Origin: Mesorhizobium sp. B1-1-8
Lineage (GTDB): Bacteria > Pseudomonadota > Alphaproteobacteria > Rhizobiales > Rhizobiaceae
Assembly (NCBI RefSeq): GCF_006442795.2
Contig: NZ_CP083956.1
Span: 1 to 64,000, forward strand
DNA: 64,000 nt
Direction: 5' to 3'
Both the position numbers and the translations under genes were made by a program. Shown here one piece after another: positions 39,654 to 48,081 of the stretch. The notes under the pieces are model-generated. The model was not told the DNA's origin and ran no database searches. It saw nothing but the letters and a program-made list of their open reading frames with translations. Numbering within the stretch: position 1 is the stretch's first letter; each line of letters starts with the position of its first letter.

Positions 39654-40733
39654 TCAATCCCCGTCGAGTGAAGAGAAGCCGGCGGTCAGGCCGAATTCGG
39701 CGGTCATCCTTGTGCCGATCAGGGTCGACAGGCTCGAGGTTATCAGCGCGAAATGCTCGAGCTTGTCGCGCAACGCCTGATCGGTAAGCGCCTTGTCGAC
39801 CGGACCGGTGACCGATTTGGCGGTGACGATGCCGTTGGTCAGCTGGATGTGGATGGATTCGGCCATCCATCGGGCTTCGGCCGGCAGCGCATCGCCAAGC
39901 TTCGAGGCCTGGAAAAGCGTATCGATGCCCTGGAGATTTCCGGCCAGCGAATTCGTGGTGTTTTGCGAGCGCCAGTAGATCGCCTGTTTCGGTTTGTCGG
40001 CATCCGGCTTGGAGCCAAGGAAGCCTTTGAGGCGCACGTCGCGGACCATTTCCAACTCGTTGATGAAGACGCCGACCAGCTCCGTCACCGCTTCGGTACC
40101 GTCGCGGTAGAGTGGGTTGTTCGGCCCTGGATTGGCCCAAAGCGAAGCAAAGCCGTCCGGCTTGTTCCAGGCGTCGCGGACCTCGCCAGCAAACGCTTCG
40201 ATGTTGCCGGCGACCGCCGTGCCGTAGGCACAGCGATAGGGATCGTCCTTGCCGGCGAGGCTTTCCGCGCCGTCGCCGAAAAGCACGAATTCCAGCGCGC
40301 CGAGCCCTTGCATGGCGACGCTCTTTCCCGCCAGTTGCGCGGGATCGGCAGCGGCCGGATCCTTCGAGGCGAGTGTCCCCTGCACCTGCCGCAGGCCGAT
40401 GCTCTTGCGGTCCGGCCAATAGAGCATCCGCTCCAGCCGGTTGTTTTCCTTGATCGGCCCGAAGCCGATGATTTCGGCCACCGACCAAGCCTCGACCGTG
40501 GCCGAGAAATCCGCGCGGGCCGCTTCGAGGTTCTGCGGGGACGGCGCACCGCAGAGCATGTGCATCGCCTTGGTCAGGCCTGCCGCATGATCGTCGAGGC
40601 TGGCATAAGCAGGGCGGACAAAGCCGTCGATCGCGCGCTGGATGACGTCGGAGGCTTTGACCGCCGCGGGCGCCGGCAAGGCGCTGGCCAGAATGAGCGG
40701 CAGAGCGAGGATGGCAGCCAGGCGGTTCAACAT
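39654..40733 (-). CDS. Imelysin-family protein with altered metal motif
   Basis: The 359-residue periplasmic protein has a signal peptide (about 1-23, ending PAPAA) and an imelysin (peptidase M75-like) domain. The family's GxHxxE metal motif reads GLGALEF near residue 146, with Gly in place of His, so metal binding is probably altered or lost. Other conserved stretches are LEAARADFSATVEAW near 70 and EMVRDVRLKGFLG near 228. Imelysins of this type take part in iron acquisition in ways not fully known. It overlaps the di-heme gene by one base and is followed by the DUF1513 gene. Confidence 0.85.
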   Translation of the reverse strand: MLNRLAAILALPLILASALPAPAAVKASDVIQRAIDGFVRPAYASLDDHAAGLTKAMHMLCGAPSPQNLEAARADFSATVEAWSVAEIIGFGPIKENNRLERMLYWPDRKSIGLRQVQGTLASKDPAAADPAQLAGKSVAMQGLGALEFVLFGDGAESLAGKDDPYRCAYGTAVAGNIEAFAGEVRDAWNKPDGFASLWANPGPNNPLYRDGTEAVTELVGVFINELEMVRDVRLKGFLGSKPDADKPKQAIYWRSQNTTNSLAGNLQGIDTLFQASKLGDALPAEARWMAESIHIQLTNGIVTAKSVTGPVDKALTDQALRDKLEHFALITSSLSTLIGTRMTAEFGLTAGFSSLDGD

Positions 40734-42331
40734 CAGAGCGACTCCAGGAATTTGATCAGCGCATCGCGGTCCGCTGCGTTGGCGGCGGCAAAGCGGTCGC
40801 GGGCTTTTTGGCCTTCGCCGCCGTGCCAGAGGATCGCCTCGGCAAGCGAGCGCGCGCGCCCGTCATGCAGATAGAAAGTGTTGCCGTTGACCGTCGCTGT
40901 CAGGCCGATGCCCCACAGCGGCGGCGTGCGCCATTCGCTGCCGCTGGCTTCCCCGACCCGCTGCCCGTCGGCGAGGCCGGGGCCCATGTCGTGCAGCAGG
41001 AAGTCGGAATAGGGCCAGATCAGCTGGAAGGCCTGCGCCTTATTGGGCGTGCCGCGCAAGGTGACGAATTTCGGCGTATGGCAGGAAATGCAGCCCATCT
41101 CGTAGAACTGTTTCTTGCCGGCGAGCACATCGGGCTCGTCGAGATCGCGCCGTGCCGGCACGGCCAGGTTCTGCGCATAGAAGGTGACGAGATCCATTAC
41201 CGGCGGCGGTGCCTCGGCTGTGCCCAGGCGTTGTTGCATGCCATTCGGCAGGGCAAGGCAATCCCTTTGCGCCTGCGTGCAATCGCCCCAATGCTTCGGC
41301 ATTTCCGGCGTGGAAATGCCGATGTCGCCGGCGAAGGCGTCGGCCGCCTGCTGGCGGATCGACGCGGTCTGCGCCTTCCAGCCGAAACGGCCGAGCGTCA
41401 ACTCGCCGCCCAACTCGTCGCGAACGATATTCGGCCTGCCCGAAATGCCGTCGCCGTCGCGGTCGTCCGGGTCGGCATGGGCAAGAATGTCGGCCGGCGA
41501 AATCTGCTCGATGAGGCCGAGGCCGATCATCGGCGGTGTCAGCCGCGGCGACAGCGTTGTGCGGGGATCGAGCGGGCCATAGCCGAGACCCTCGACCGAA
41601 TAGCTGGGCTTGCGCAGCGAGACCGCGGCGCCGTCGCCGAGCGTCACCTTCTGTTCGGAATAGTCGACATGCATGCGGCCCTCGCCCTTGAGGCCCGGAA
41701 CCGCCAGTTCCTGCAATTGCGAGCCATAGACCGGATCGGGGAAGTTCAGCGCCTGATGGCCGGCAAGCGCGGCCTTTTCGTCCTCGCTGCTCGCATCGCG
41801 GGCCAGACGCAGGAACATCGAGGTCGAACCAGTGCCGCCCGCCGGCGGCCGGCCGCGACCATCCTGCAGATGGCAATTCTGGCAGGCGCGTTCGTTGAAC
41901 AGCGGGCCGAGCCCGTCGGAGGCCTGCGTCGATGATGGCGACGACACCCAGTTCTTGCGGAAGAGCGCATTGCCGAGTTTGAAACTGCCCTCTTCCTCGA
42001 AGGTGATGTTGGCCGAAGATTGCGAGAAGGCGTCGCGGTTGACGTCTTTCCTTGACGTACCGGCGCCGCCCTGCATCAGCTCGAACGGTTCGGGTCTGGA
42101 AAAGTCCGAAGTCGGCCTGGTGACGGCCAGAACCCGCGCCTGGTCTTTCGGCGTCAGATCGGTGCGGCTGGTCGGCAGGCGGACCGGCTCGCCGGCCAGG
42201 GCCGAGGCTGAAAGCGTGACCGCCAGCAAAAGCGAAGCCCTGCGAAACACCTGGCGTCGCGGGTTTTTTTGGGACGGCAGGCCACGAACCTTGAACCGCG
42301 GGCGGCGCAAAAGATTTACGGGGCGCCGCAT
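40733..42331 (-). CDS. Di-heme (DUF1111) oxidoreductase
   Basis: The 532-residue product has an N-terminal hydrophobic export segment (about 25-45, ending ASALAGEP). Two c-type haem sites, RACQNCHLQDGRG near residue 150 and GCISCHTPKF near 414, mark the di-heme oxidoreductase family (formerly DUF1111 or thiol oxidoreductase-like). Segments such as FNERACQ and GLIEQISPADIL are typical, as is the C-terminal LHDGRARSLAEAILWHGGEG. The ATG at 42331 is preceded by AGGATATGCGGGA. It lies 13 bases after bfr. It may serve redox chemistry on iron at the cell surface, an inference from the operon. Confidence 0.87.
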   Translation of the reverse strand: MRRPVNLLRRPRFKVRGLPSQKNPRRQVFRRASLLLAVTLSASALAGEPVRLPTSRTDLTPKDQARVLAVTRPTSDFSRPEPFELMQGGAGTSRKDVNRDAFSQSSANITFEEEGSFKLGNALFRKNWVSSPSSTQASDGLGPLFNERACQNCHLQDGRGRPPAGGTGSTSMFLRLARDASSEDEKAALAGHQALNFPDPVYGSQLQELAVPGLKGEGRMHVDYSEQKVTLGDGAAVSLRKPSYSVEGLGYGPLDPRTTLSPRLTPPMIGLGLIEQISPADILAHADPDDRDGDGISGRPNIVRDELGGELTLGRFGWKAQTASIRQQAADAFAGDIGISTPEMPKHWGDCTQAQRDCLALPNGMQQRLGTAEAPPPVMDLVTFYAQNLAVPARRDLDEPDVLAGKKQFYEMGCISCHTPKFVTLRGTPNKAQAFQLIWPYSDFLLHDMGPGLADGQRVGEASGSEWRTPPLWGIGLTATVNGNTFYLHDGRARSLAEAILWHGGEGQKARDRFAAANAADRDALIKFLESL

Positions 42332-42344
42332 TCCCGCATATCCT

Positions 42345-42830
42345 TTACTCCGCCTCGTTGGCTGAGTCGGCGTTGAGCTGGCCGTACTTTTCCTCGCCGA
42401 TCGAGGCAAGCAGGTCGAGCTGCGTCTCCAGAAAGTCGATGTGACCTTCCTCGTCGGACAGCAGATCCTCGAACAGCTTCATCGTTACGAAGTCGCCCGC
42501 CTCATGGCAGATCTCGCGCGAGCGCTTGTAGGCGGTGCGCGCGTCATATTCGCCGGCCAGATCGGATTCGAGCACTTCCTTGACGTTCTGGCCGATGCGC
42601 AGCGGTGCGACCGACTGCAGGTTCGGATGGCCTTCGAGAAAGATGATGCGGGCCACCAGCCGGTCGGCATGATGCATCTCCTCGATCGATTCGGCGCGCT
42701 CCTTCTTGGCCAGCTTGGTATATCCCCAATCCTCGAGCAGACGGAAATGGACCCAGTACTGATTGACGGCTCCGAGCTCCAGAAACAGGGCCTCGTTAAG
42801 CTGCTCGATGATTTCCGGTTCGCCTTTCAT
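42345..42830 (-). CDS. bfr: Bacterioferritin
   Basis: Bacterioferritin forms a 24-subunit haem-containing shell that stores iron as ferric mineral. The 161-residue product has the ferroxidase ligands: Glu in [14 protein letters not shown] near residue 18, Glu and His in [11 protein letters not shown] near 51-54, and [11 protein letters not shown] near 127-130. The haem ligand Met52 is in the EEMHHAD stretch. The ATG at 42830 gives [12 protein letters not shown], the family start, preceded by GGGAG; it overlaps bfd by 35 bases. Confidence 0.95.
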   Translation of the reverse strand: MKGEPEIIEQLNEALFLELGAVNQYWVHFRLLEDWGYTKLAKKERAESIEEMHHADRLVARIIFLEGHPNLQSVAPLRIGQNVKEVLESDLAGEYDARTAYKRSREICHEAGDFVTMKLFEDLLSDEEGHIDFLETQLDLLASIGEEKYGQLNADSANEAE

Positions 42831-43107
42831 GGAATCTGCTCCCGTATTGAACCCGCAGGCCTCTGACGCGATCCAGGTGTGAAACGACGTCCATGCCACT
42901 CCCCTCCGAGCGGGCATGATAGTTCTCGGTGACCCGAATGATCGTTTCCACCACATTCGGGAAGCAGCCGCAACAACGGCCGCGCTTGCGCATGGCGTGA
43001 TAGACTTTGGCAGGCACGATAAGTTGCCAGGGGTCCTCATCCAGCAGGCCGACGATCGTCTGCTCGATCTCCTTTTCGGTGATGATGTTGCAATGGCAGA
43101 TCAGCAT
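42796..43107 (-). CDS. bfd: Bacterioferritin-associated ferredoxin
   Basis: Bfd is a small [2Fe-2S] protein that delivers electrons to bacterioferritin to release stored iron. The 103-residue product begins [18 protein letters not shown] and has [15 protein letters not shown] near residue 43, which together supply the four cluster cysteines. The C-terminal 35 residues beyond the usual 65-residue core ([11 protein letters not shown] onward) are atypical, and their coding bases overlap the bfr start region. The pair is adjacent as in many bacteria. Confidence 0.9.
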   Translation of the reverse strand: MLICHCNIITEKEIEQTIVGLLDEDPWQLIVPAKVYHAMRKRGRCCGCFPNVVETIIRVTENYHARSEGSGMDVVSHLDRVRGLRVQYGSRFHERRTGNHRAA

Positions 43108-43157
43108 TTACTTGCTCTGGCTGACGGCCCCGCTCCGGCGTCGCTTGGCTATGGGCG

Positions 43158-44459
43158 CTATTTGAACACCTTGTCCGGTGCGTCGAGGCTGTCGGAGCCT
43201 TCGAACGCGATGCTGTTCAGCTTCAGCGCACCGACGGCGCGTTCGATCGACTTGGTCTGATCGATCAGCGCGTCGATCGCCGCCTGCACGGTGGCGTTGC
43301 CCGCGGCGTTGCCTTCGGCGATCTGCTGGTCATAGGCCTCGCCGGCCAGCGCACGCGCCTTGATGGCTTCCATCTTGGCGACGGTGACGTCCAGCTTATC
43401 GGAGAGTTCCTTGTCGATCGCCGGGTCGGCCGTCTTGACCATGTCGGACACGGAAGCACCCGAAACCACGGTGCCGTCGAGACGCGTATAGCTGGCATGA
43501 TAGGCGGCGCGGATGCCGATCGCGTCATAGAGATGGGAATTATAGGTGTTGTCGGAGAAGCAGTCGTGCTCCTCCTCCGGATCGTGCAGCAGGAGGCCGA
43601 GCTTCATGCGCTCGCCGGCCAGTTCGCCATAGGAAAGCGAGCCCATGCCGGTGAAGATGGTGGAGATGCCGGCGTTCGGCTCGCCATCGACGAGGTTCTT
43701 GCGCGCGGCGCCGTCCTCCTTCCAGTTGCCGACCATTTCCTGCAGGTCGGAGACCAATAGGTCGCTCACCGACTTCAGATACTCGGCACGGCGGTCGCAA
43801 TTGCCGCCGGTGCAGTTTTTGAGATCATAGTCGGTATAGGGACGCTCGCCGGCGCCGGGCCCGGTGCCGTGCAGATCCTGGCCCCAGAGCAGGAATTCGA
43901 TGGCGTGATAGCCGGTCGCCACATTGGCCTCGACGCCGCCGGCCTCCTGCAGCGTGCCGGAGAGGAATTCAGGCGAAAGCTTCGAGGCGTCGACCTTCTT
44001 GCCGTTGATCTCGATTTCCTTGTTGGCGATGACATTTGCCGTATAGAGCGCGTTTTCATCCGACTCCGTGCCGTAGCTCTTGGCGACATAGTCGATCAGG
44101 CCTTCATCCAGCGGCCAGGAATTCACTTTGCCTTCCCAGTCGTCGACGATCTTGTTGCCGAAGCGGTAGACTTCGGTCTGCTGGTAGGGAATGCGCGCCG
44201 CCTTCCAGGCCTCGCGGGCGGCTTTCAGCGTATCGGCCGACGGCTGGGCGAGAAACGCGTCGACAGCCTTGTCGAGCGCCTGCGCGGTGGTCAGCGAATC
44301 CTCGTATTTGGCCAGCGCGATGTCGGCATAGGTCCTGATTACCGCTTTGGCGTCGGTCTCGGCTTTCGCCGGCAGCACGAAGACAGCAGCCGTCAGCGCC
44401 GCGGTGGCGCCGATCGCAGCAAGCCTGCTGCCGAAACGTGGCGCAATTATCGCTCTCAT
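43158..44459 (-). CDS. Imelysin-family iron-regulated periplasmic protein
   Basis: The 433-residue protein has a signal peptide (about 1-33, ending VLPAKAE) and a complete imelysin domain. The metal motif is intact as GYHAIEFLLWGQDLHGTGPG near residue 185, with His and Glu in the right places. Further conserved parts are PYTDYDLKNCTGGNCDRR and EEEHDCFSDNTYNSHLYDAIG, which resemble the IcmP/insulin-cleaving metalloproteinase branch. Those Pseudomonas proteins lie in iron-controlled clusters. The ATG at 44459 follows AGGAGAG. It is the first gene of the iron operon, 260 bases downstream of the Irr-type palindrome. Confidence 0.9.
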   Translation of the reverse strand: MRAIIAPRFGSRLAAIGATAALTAAVFVLPAKAETDAKAVIRTYADIALAKYEDSLTTAQALDKAVDAFLAQPSADTLKAAREAWKAARIPYQQTEVYRFGNKIVDDWEGKVNSWPLDEGLIDYVAKSYGTESDENALYTANVIANKEIEINGKKVDASKLSPEFLSGTLQEAGGVEANVATGYHAIEFLLWGQDLHGTGPGAGERPYTDYDLKNCTGGNCDRRAEYLKSVSDLLVSDLQEMVGNWKEDGAARKNLVDGEPNAGISTIFTGMGSLSYGELAGERMKLGLLLHDPEEEHDCFSDNTYNSHLYDAIGIRAAYHASYTRLDGTVVSGASVSDMVKTADPAIDKELSDKLDVTVAKMEAIKARALAGEAYDQQIAEGNAAGNATVQAAIDALIDQTKSIERAVGALKLNSIAFEGSDSLDAPDKVFK

Positions 44460-44656
44460 CAATCCCGTCTCTCCTGGAAATTCAATGACATAAGCGCGCC
44501 GAAGCGGGCGCGCGGCGCCGGGGCGAACACGAACGATCGGAATGGCAAGGACGCCGCGCCGTGGCGCGGCTCATGGACAAAAGACATTCGAAATGCCTCC
44601 AATCGAAAGGGTTCAAGGCCCCGACATCAAAGGAATGCGCTTTGCGCGCAGCTCCT

Positions 44657-44685
44657 CATAAACCGATGGAGCGGCCAGAAGTCAA
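44657..44685 (-). promoter_or_regulatory. Candidate promoter of the iron operon
   Basis: The minus strand has TTGACT (44685-44680), a 17-base spacer and TTTATG (44662-44657). Transcription would start near 44650 and run a 190-base leader to the imelysin ATG. The Irr-type palindrome lies about 35 bases upstream of the -35 box. Confidence 0.45.
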
Positions 44686-44719
44686 TTGTCGAAAGAAAGA
44701 AAAAATCAATTGAAACAAT

Positions 44720-44740
44720 AGTTTAGAATTATTCTAAACT
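44720..44740. promoter_or_regulatory. Irr operator (ICE motif)
   Basis: A perfect 21-base palindrome centred on T44730, with core TTTAGAATTATTCTAAA. This matches the iron control element (TTTAGAA-N3-TTCTAAA) bound by Irr in rhizobia and Bradyrhizobium. It lies between the minus-strand iron operon and the plus-strand FAD reductase. It also covers the -10 region of a plus-strand promoter candidate (TTGAAA at 44710, 17 bases, TCTAAA). Confidence 0.85.
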
Positions 44741-44900
44741 GCGACTGTCAACTTTACCGGTGCTTTCGCCCGATCGCGTCACCTGTGCGGCGATTGACAG
44801 GCAGCAGTCCTGGGTGCGACCCGGACTGAAGCCCTTGCGGCGGCGGCAGACAATCGCCACTTGGCGGAAGTCCCTAGATTTGAAGGAAAAAAGGACAGCG

Positions 44901-46154
44901 ATGAAGAACGGGGTGGTCATTGTCGGTGCGGGTCATGCCGGCGTGCAGGCAGCCGCCAGCCTGCGCGAAGAGGGCTATGACGGTCCCGTTGTGCTGGTCA
45001 GCGACGAGAATGAGCTGCCCTATCACAAGCCGCCGCTGTCCAAGACCTTCATCAAGGATGGCGACGCAAAGCCGCAGCCCTTGCGCGGCGAAGCTTTCTA
45101 CTCTGGCAGCAGCATTGATTTCCGGCCGGGCGTGCGCATCGCTAGCATCGACGCCAGCGCTCGCAGGCTGGACATTGCGGGCGGCGGCTCGCTCGGCTTT
45201 GCCCGACTGATCCTGGCGACCGGCTCTCGGCCACGTCTTCTCAAATTCGAGGGCACGGAGCTTTCCGGCGTCGTGTCGCTGCGCTCGCTGGCCGACGCGC
45301 GGCTGATCCGCGAGCTCAGCGCACAAAGCGAGGATGTGGTCATCCTCGGCGGCGGCTTCATCGGGCTGGAGATCGCGGCGACGCTGAGGGCTGCCGGCCG
45401 CAAGATCACCGTCGTTGAGGCGGTGGACCGCCTGCTCGGCCGCGCGGTGGCGCCGGTGATCGCGGCTCATGTGCGCCAGCGCCTGGAAGCGATGGGCGTG
45501 CGCATCCTGACCGGCACCACGATTTCCAGACTGGAGCGCGAAGGCGGCCGCGTCTCGGCCGCGATCACCTCGACCGGCGAACGCCTGCCGGCGCAAATGG
45601 TGATCATCGGCATCGGCGTGGTGCCCAATGTCGAGCTGGCCGAAGCCGCCGGCGTCGCCATCGCCAACGGCATCCGTGTCGACCAGCATATGCAGAGCTC
45701 GATCCCCGAAATCATTGCGGTCGGCGATGCTGCCTCCTACCGGCACTGGTTCACCGGCGGCGACGTGCGGCTGGAATCGGTGCAGAACGCGACCGACCAG
45801 GCGCGGCTTGCGGCGCGCACGATCGTTGGCCATGCCGAGCCTTTTTCGGCCGTGCCGTGGTTCTGGTCCGACATCGGCGACATGAAACTGCAAATGGTGG
45901 GACTGACGCAAGGCGGCGACAGCCATGTCGTGCTGGGCGACCTCGCAGAGAACAGGTTCTCGATCTATCACTACGCCGGAAGCCGGTTGCTCGGCATCGA
46001 ATCCGTCAACCGCCCAGGCGACCATATGCTCGGCCGCAAGATGCTCGGCGCCGGCTTCTCGCCGAGGCCGGAGACGGTGGCCGCAGGGCCGGAAGGGCTC
46101 AAGGCGGCGCTTGCCGCGTTTCAGGATACAGTGCCGGTAAAGGCCACCGCGTAG
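44901..46154 (+). CDS. FAD/NAD(P)-dependent ferredoxin reductase-like oxidoreductase
   Basis: The 417-residue flavoprotein resembles the reductase components of dioxygenases and P450 systems. It has the FAD-binding VIVGAGHAGVQAAASLREEGYDG at residues 5-27, LPYHKPPLSKTF near 42, LILATGSRPR near 105, the NAD(P) site VVILGGGFIGLEIAATLRAAG near 145, and AVGDAASYRH near 278. The C-terminus has the Reductase_C domain with PWFWSDIGDMKLQMVG near 320. Electron partner unknown. The ATG at 44901 follows AAGGA; the frame opens 47 codons earlier. The Irr-type site 160 bases upstream suggests iron control. Confidence 0.85.
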   Translation: MKNGVVIVGAGHAGVQAAASLREEGYDGPVVLVSDENELPYHKPPLSKTFIKDGDAKPQPLRGEAFYSGSSIDFRPGVRIASIDASARRLDIAGGGSLGFARLILATGSRPRLLKFEGTELSGVVSLRSLADARLIRELSAQSEDVVILGGGFIGLEIAATLRAAGRKITVVEAVDRLLGRAVAPVIAAHVRQRLEAMGVRILTGTTISRLEREGGRVSAAITSTGERLPAQMVIIGIGVVPNVELAEAAGVAIANGIRVDQHMQSSIPEIIAVGDAASYRHWFTGGDVRLESVQNATDQARLAARTIVGHAEPFSAVPWFWSDIGDMKLQMVGLTQGGDSHVVLGDLAENRFSIYHYAGSRLLGIESVNRPGDHMLGRKMLGAGFSPRPETVAAGPEGLKAALAAFQDTVPVKATA

Positions 46155-46190
46155 ATTGCCAAATTTTGCCATAAGCCATAAATTGGCTGA

Positions 46191-46421
46191 ATGAGCACGA
46201 TGAATATCTCACTGCCCGACAGTTTGAAGCAGTTTGTCGACCAGCAAGTAACGGATCGCGGCTATGGCACGAGCAGCGAATATGTGCGCGAGCTGATCCG
46301 TCGCGATCAGGATCGTCAGCTTCTGCGGGGCTTGCTTCTCGAGGGCGTGTCGTCCGACCCGGGCACTCCGGCTGACGATGACTATTTCGCAGCGCTGAGA
46401 AAACGAGCGCGGGGCCAATAA
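46191..46421 (+). CDS. parD: ParD-family antitoxin
   Basis: The 76-residue protein has the ParD ribbon-helix-helix: MNISLPDSLKQFVDQQVTDRGYGTSSEYVRELIRRDQDRQ at about residues 4-43. A flexible C-terminal tail ends in DDDYFAALRKRARGQ. It neutralises the adjacent toxin and probably represses the pair. The start may be the ATG at 46191 or the one at 46200; neither has a strong ribosome-binding site. The toxin gene begins four bases after its stop. Confidence 0.88.
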   Translation: MSTMNISLPDSLKQFVDQQVTDRGYGTSSEYVRELIRRDQDRQLLRGLLLEGVSSDPGTPADDDYFAALRKRARGQ

Positions 46422-46425
46422 GTTA

Positions 46426-46752
46426 GTGGCCACAAAGGCAATTGTTCCTCGAACCCTTGCTCTGCGGGATATCGAGAACGCCGTCGATTATTATGCACGC
46501 GAAGCTGGTCCGCACGTGGCGTTGGGCTACGTCGATGATCTTCAAAGCGCTTACGAACTGATAACCAGCCATCCGGCGTCAGGGTCTCTGAGATATGGCT
46601 ACGAAGTCGGACTGCCCGGTCTGCGCAGCGTGCAACTCAAGCGCTATCCATACCTGATCTTCTATCTTGAGCAGGCCGACCATATCGATGTGTGGCGGGT
46701 TCTGCACGCCAAGACGGATATTCCGGCTTGGTTACAGAATCCGAATTCCTGA
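46426..46752 (+). CDS. parE: ParE-family toxin
   Basis: The 108-residue protein has the toxin fold signature: LALRDIENAVDYYAREAGPHVALGYVDDLQSAYELITSHPASGSLRYG at about residues 11-58, followed by LRSVQLKRYPYLIFYLEQADHIDVWRVLHAKTDIPAWL. ParE proteins target DNA gyrase. Translation starts at GTG 46426, coupled to the antitoxin. It is a second, unrelated toxin pair in this window besides that at 26.2-26.7 kb. Confidence 0.88.
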   Translation: MATKAIVPRTLALRDIENAVDYYAREAGPHVALGYVDDLQSAYELITSHPASGSLRYGYEVGLPGLRSVQLKRYPYLIFYLEQADHIDVWRVLHAKTDIPAWLQNPNS

Positions 46753-46803
46753 CGGTACATTCAATCGCTTCGGCGTAAGCCTTCAGGAAATGTGGACCGC
46801 CCT

Positions 46804-48081
46804 TCAGGCGGCGCGCACCTCGCGGATCGAGCTCTCCAGGACATTCAGCGCTTCGTTCATAACGCTGTCCTGAATGGTGATCGGCGACAGGAAGCGGATG
46901 ACGTTGCCGTAGACGCCGCAGGTGAGCAGGATCAGGCCCTTGTCGAGCGCCTTCAGCCGGACCGCATTGGCGAATTCGGCCGACGGCAGGTTCCTCTTGA
47001 CGTCATTGAACTCGACCGCGTTCATGAAGCCGGGACCGCGGATGTCGACGATCTCCGGCACGTCCTCGCGGATCGACTGCAGCCGCTGCTTCAGCCTGGC
47101 GCCCAGCGCATTGGCGCGGTCGCAGAGCTTTTCCTCCTCGATGACATCGAGCACGGCATGGGCGGCGGCAACCCCGATAGGGCTGCCGCCATAGGTGCCG
47201 CCAAGCCCGCCCGGGCCGGGCGCATCCATGATCTCGGCGCGGCCGGTGACCGCCGACAGCGGGAAGCCGCCGGCGAGGCTCTTGGCCATGGTGGTGATGT
47301 CCGGCGCCACATCGTGGTGGTCCATGGCGAACATCTTGCCGGTGCGGGCAAAGCCGGTCTGCACCTCGTCGGCGATCAGCAGCATGCCGTGCTGGTCGCA
47401 GATCTTGCGCAGCGCCGCCATGAAGTCGCGCGGTGCCTCGTAGAAGCCGCCCTCGCCCTGCACCGGCTCGACGATGATGGCGGCGACGCGGGCCGGATCG
47501 ACATCGGCCTTGAACAGCTTGTCGAGCGCGGCGAGCGAGTCGGCGACAGTGACGCCGTGCAGCGCGACCGGGAACGGCGCGTGGAAGACGTCGGCCGGCA
47601 TGGCGCCGAAGCCGACCTTATAAGGCACGACCTTGCCGGTCAGCGCCATGCCCATGAAGGTGCGGCCGTGGAAGCCGCCGGAAAAGGCGATGACCGCCTG
47701 GCGGCCGGTGGCGTTGCGCGCGATTTTTATCGCGTTCTCAACCGCTTCGGCGCCGGTGGTGACGAAGACCGTCTTCTTCTCGAATTTTCCCGGCAGCATG
47801 CCGTTCAGCCGCTCGGCCAGACGCACATAGCTCTCATAGGGCACGACCTGATGGCAGGTGTGGGTAAAGCGGTCGAGTTGAGCCTTGACCGCCTCGATCA
47901 CCTTCGGGTGGCGGTGGCCGGTGTTGACCACGGCGATGCCCGAGGAGAAGTCGATATAGCGGCGGCCCTCGACATCCCAGATTTCCGAGTTCTCGGCGCG
48001 GTCGGCGTAGATTTGCGTGGTCATGCCGACGCCACGCGAGATCGACTGGTTCTTGCGTTCGGAAATGGCTGAATTCTTCAT
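46804..48081 (-). CDS. gabT: 4-aminobutyrate transaminase (class III aminotransferase)
   Basis: The enzyme transfers the amino group of GABA to 2-oxoglutarate using PLP. The 425-residue product has the N-terminal GRRYIDFSSGIAVVNTGHRHPKVIEAV near 40, FVTTGAEAVENAIKIAR near 105, LLIADEVQTGFARTGKMFAMDH near 225-247 and the PLP-lysine segment TTMAKSLAGGFPLSAV near 265. Rhizobial GabT-type enzymes may accept other omega-amino acids. The ATG at 48081 is preceded by GAGGGA; a second in-frame ATG four codons upstream is less likely. No succinate-semialdehyde dehydrogenase is adjacent. Confidence 0.85.
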   Translation of the reverse strand: MKNSAISERKNQSISRGVGMTTQIYADRAENSEIWDVEGRRYIDFSSGIAVVNTGHRHPKVIEAVKAQLDRFTHTCHQVVPYESYVRLAERLNGMLPGKFEKKTVFVTTGAEAVENAIKIARNATGRQAVIAFSGGFHGRTFMGMALTGKVVPYKVGFGAMPADVFHAPFPVALHGVTVADSLAALDKLFKADVDPARVAAIIVEPVQGEGGFYEAPRDFMAALRKICDQHGMLLIADEVQTGFARTGKMFAMDHHDVAPDITTMAKSLAGGFPLSAVTGRAEIMDAPGPGGLGGTYGGSPIGVAAAHAVLDVIEEEKLCDRANALGARLKQRLQSIREDVPEIVDIRGPGFMNAVEFNDVKRNLPSAEFANAVRLKALDKGLILLTCGVYGNVIRFLSPITIQDSVMNEALNVLESSIREVRAA

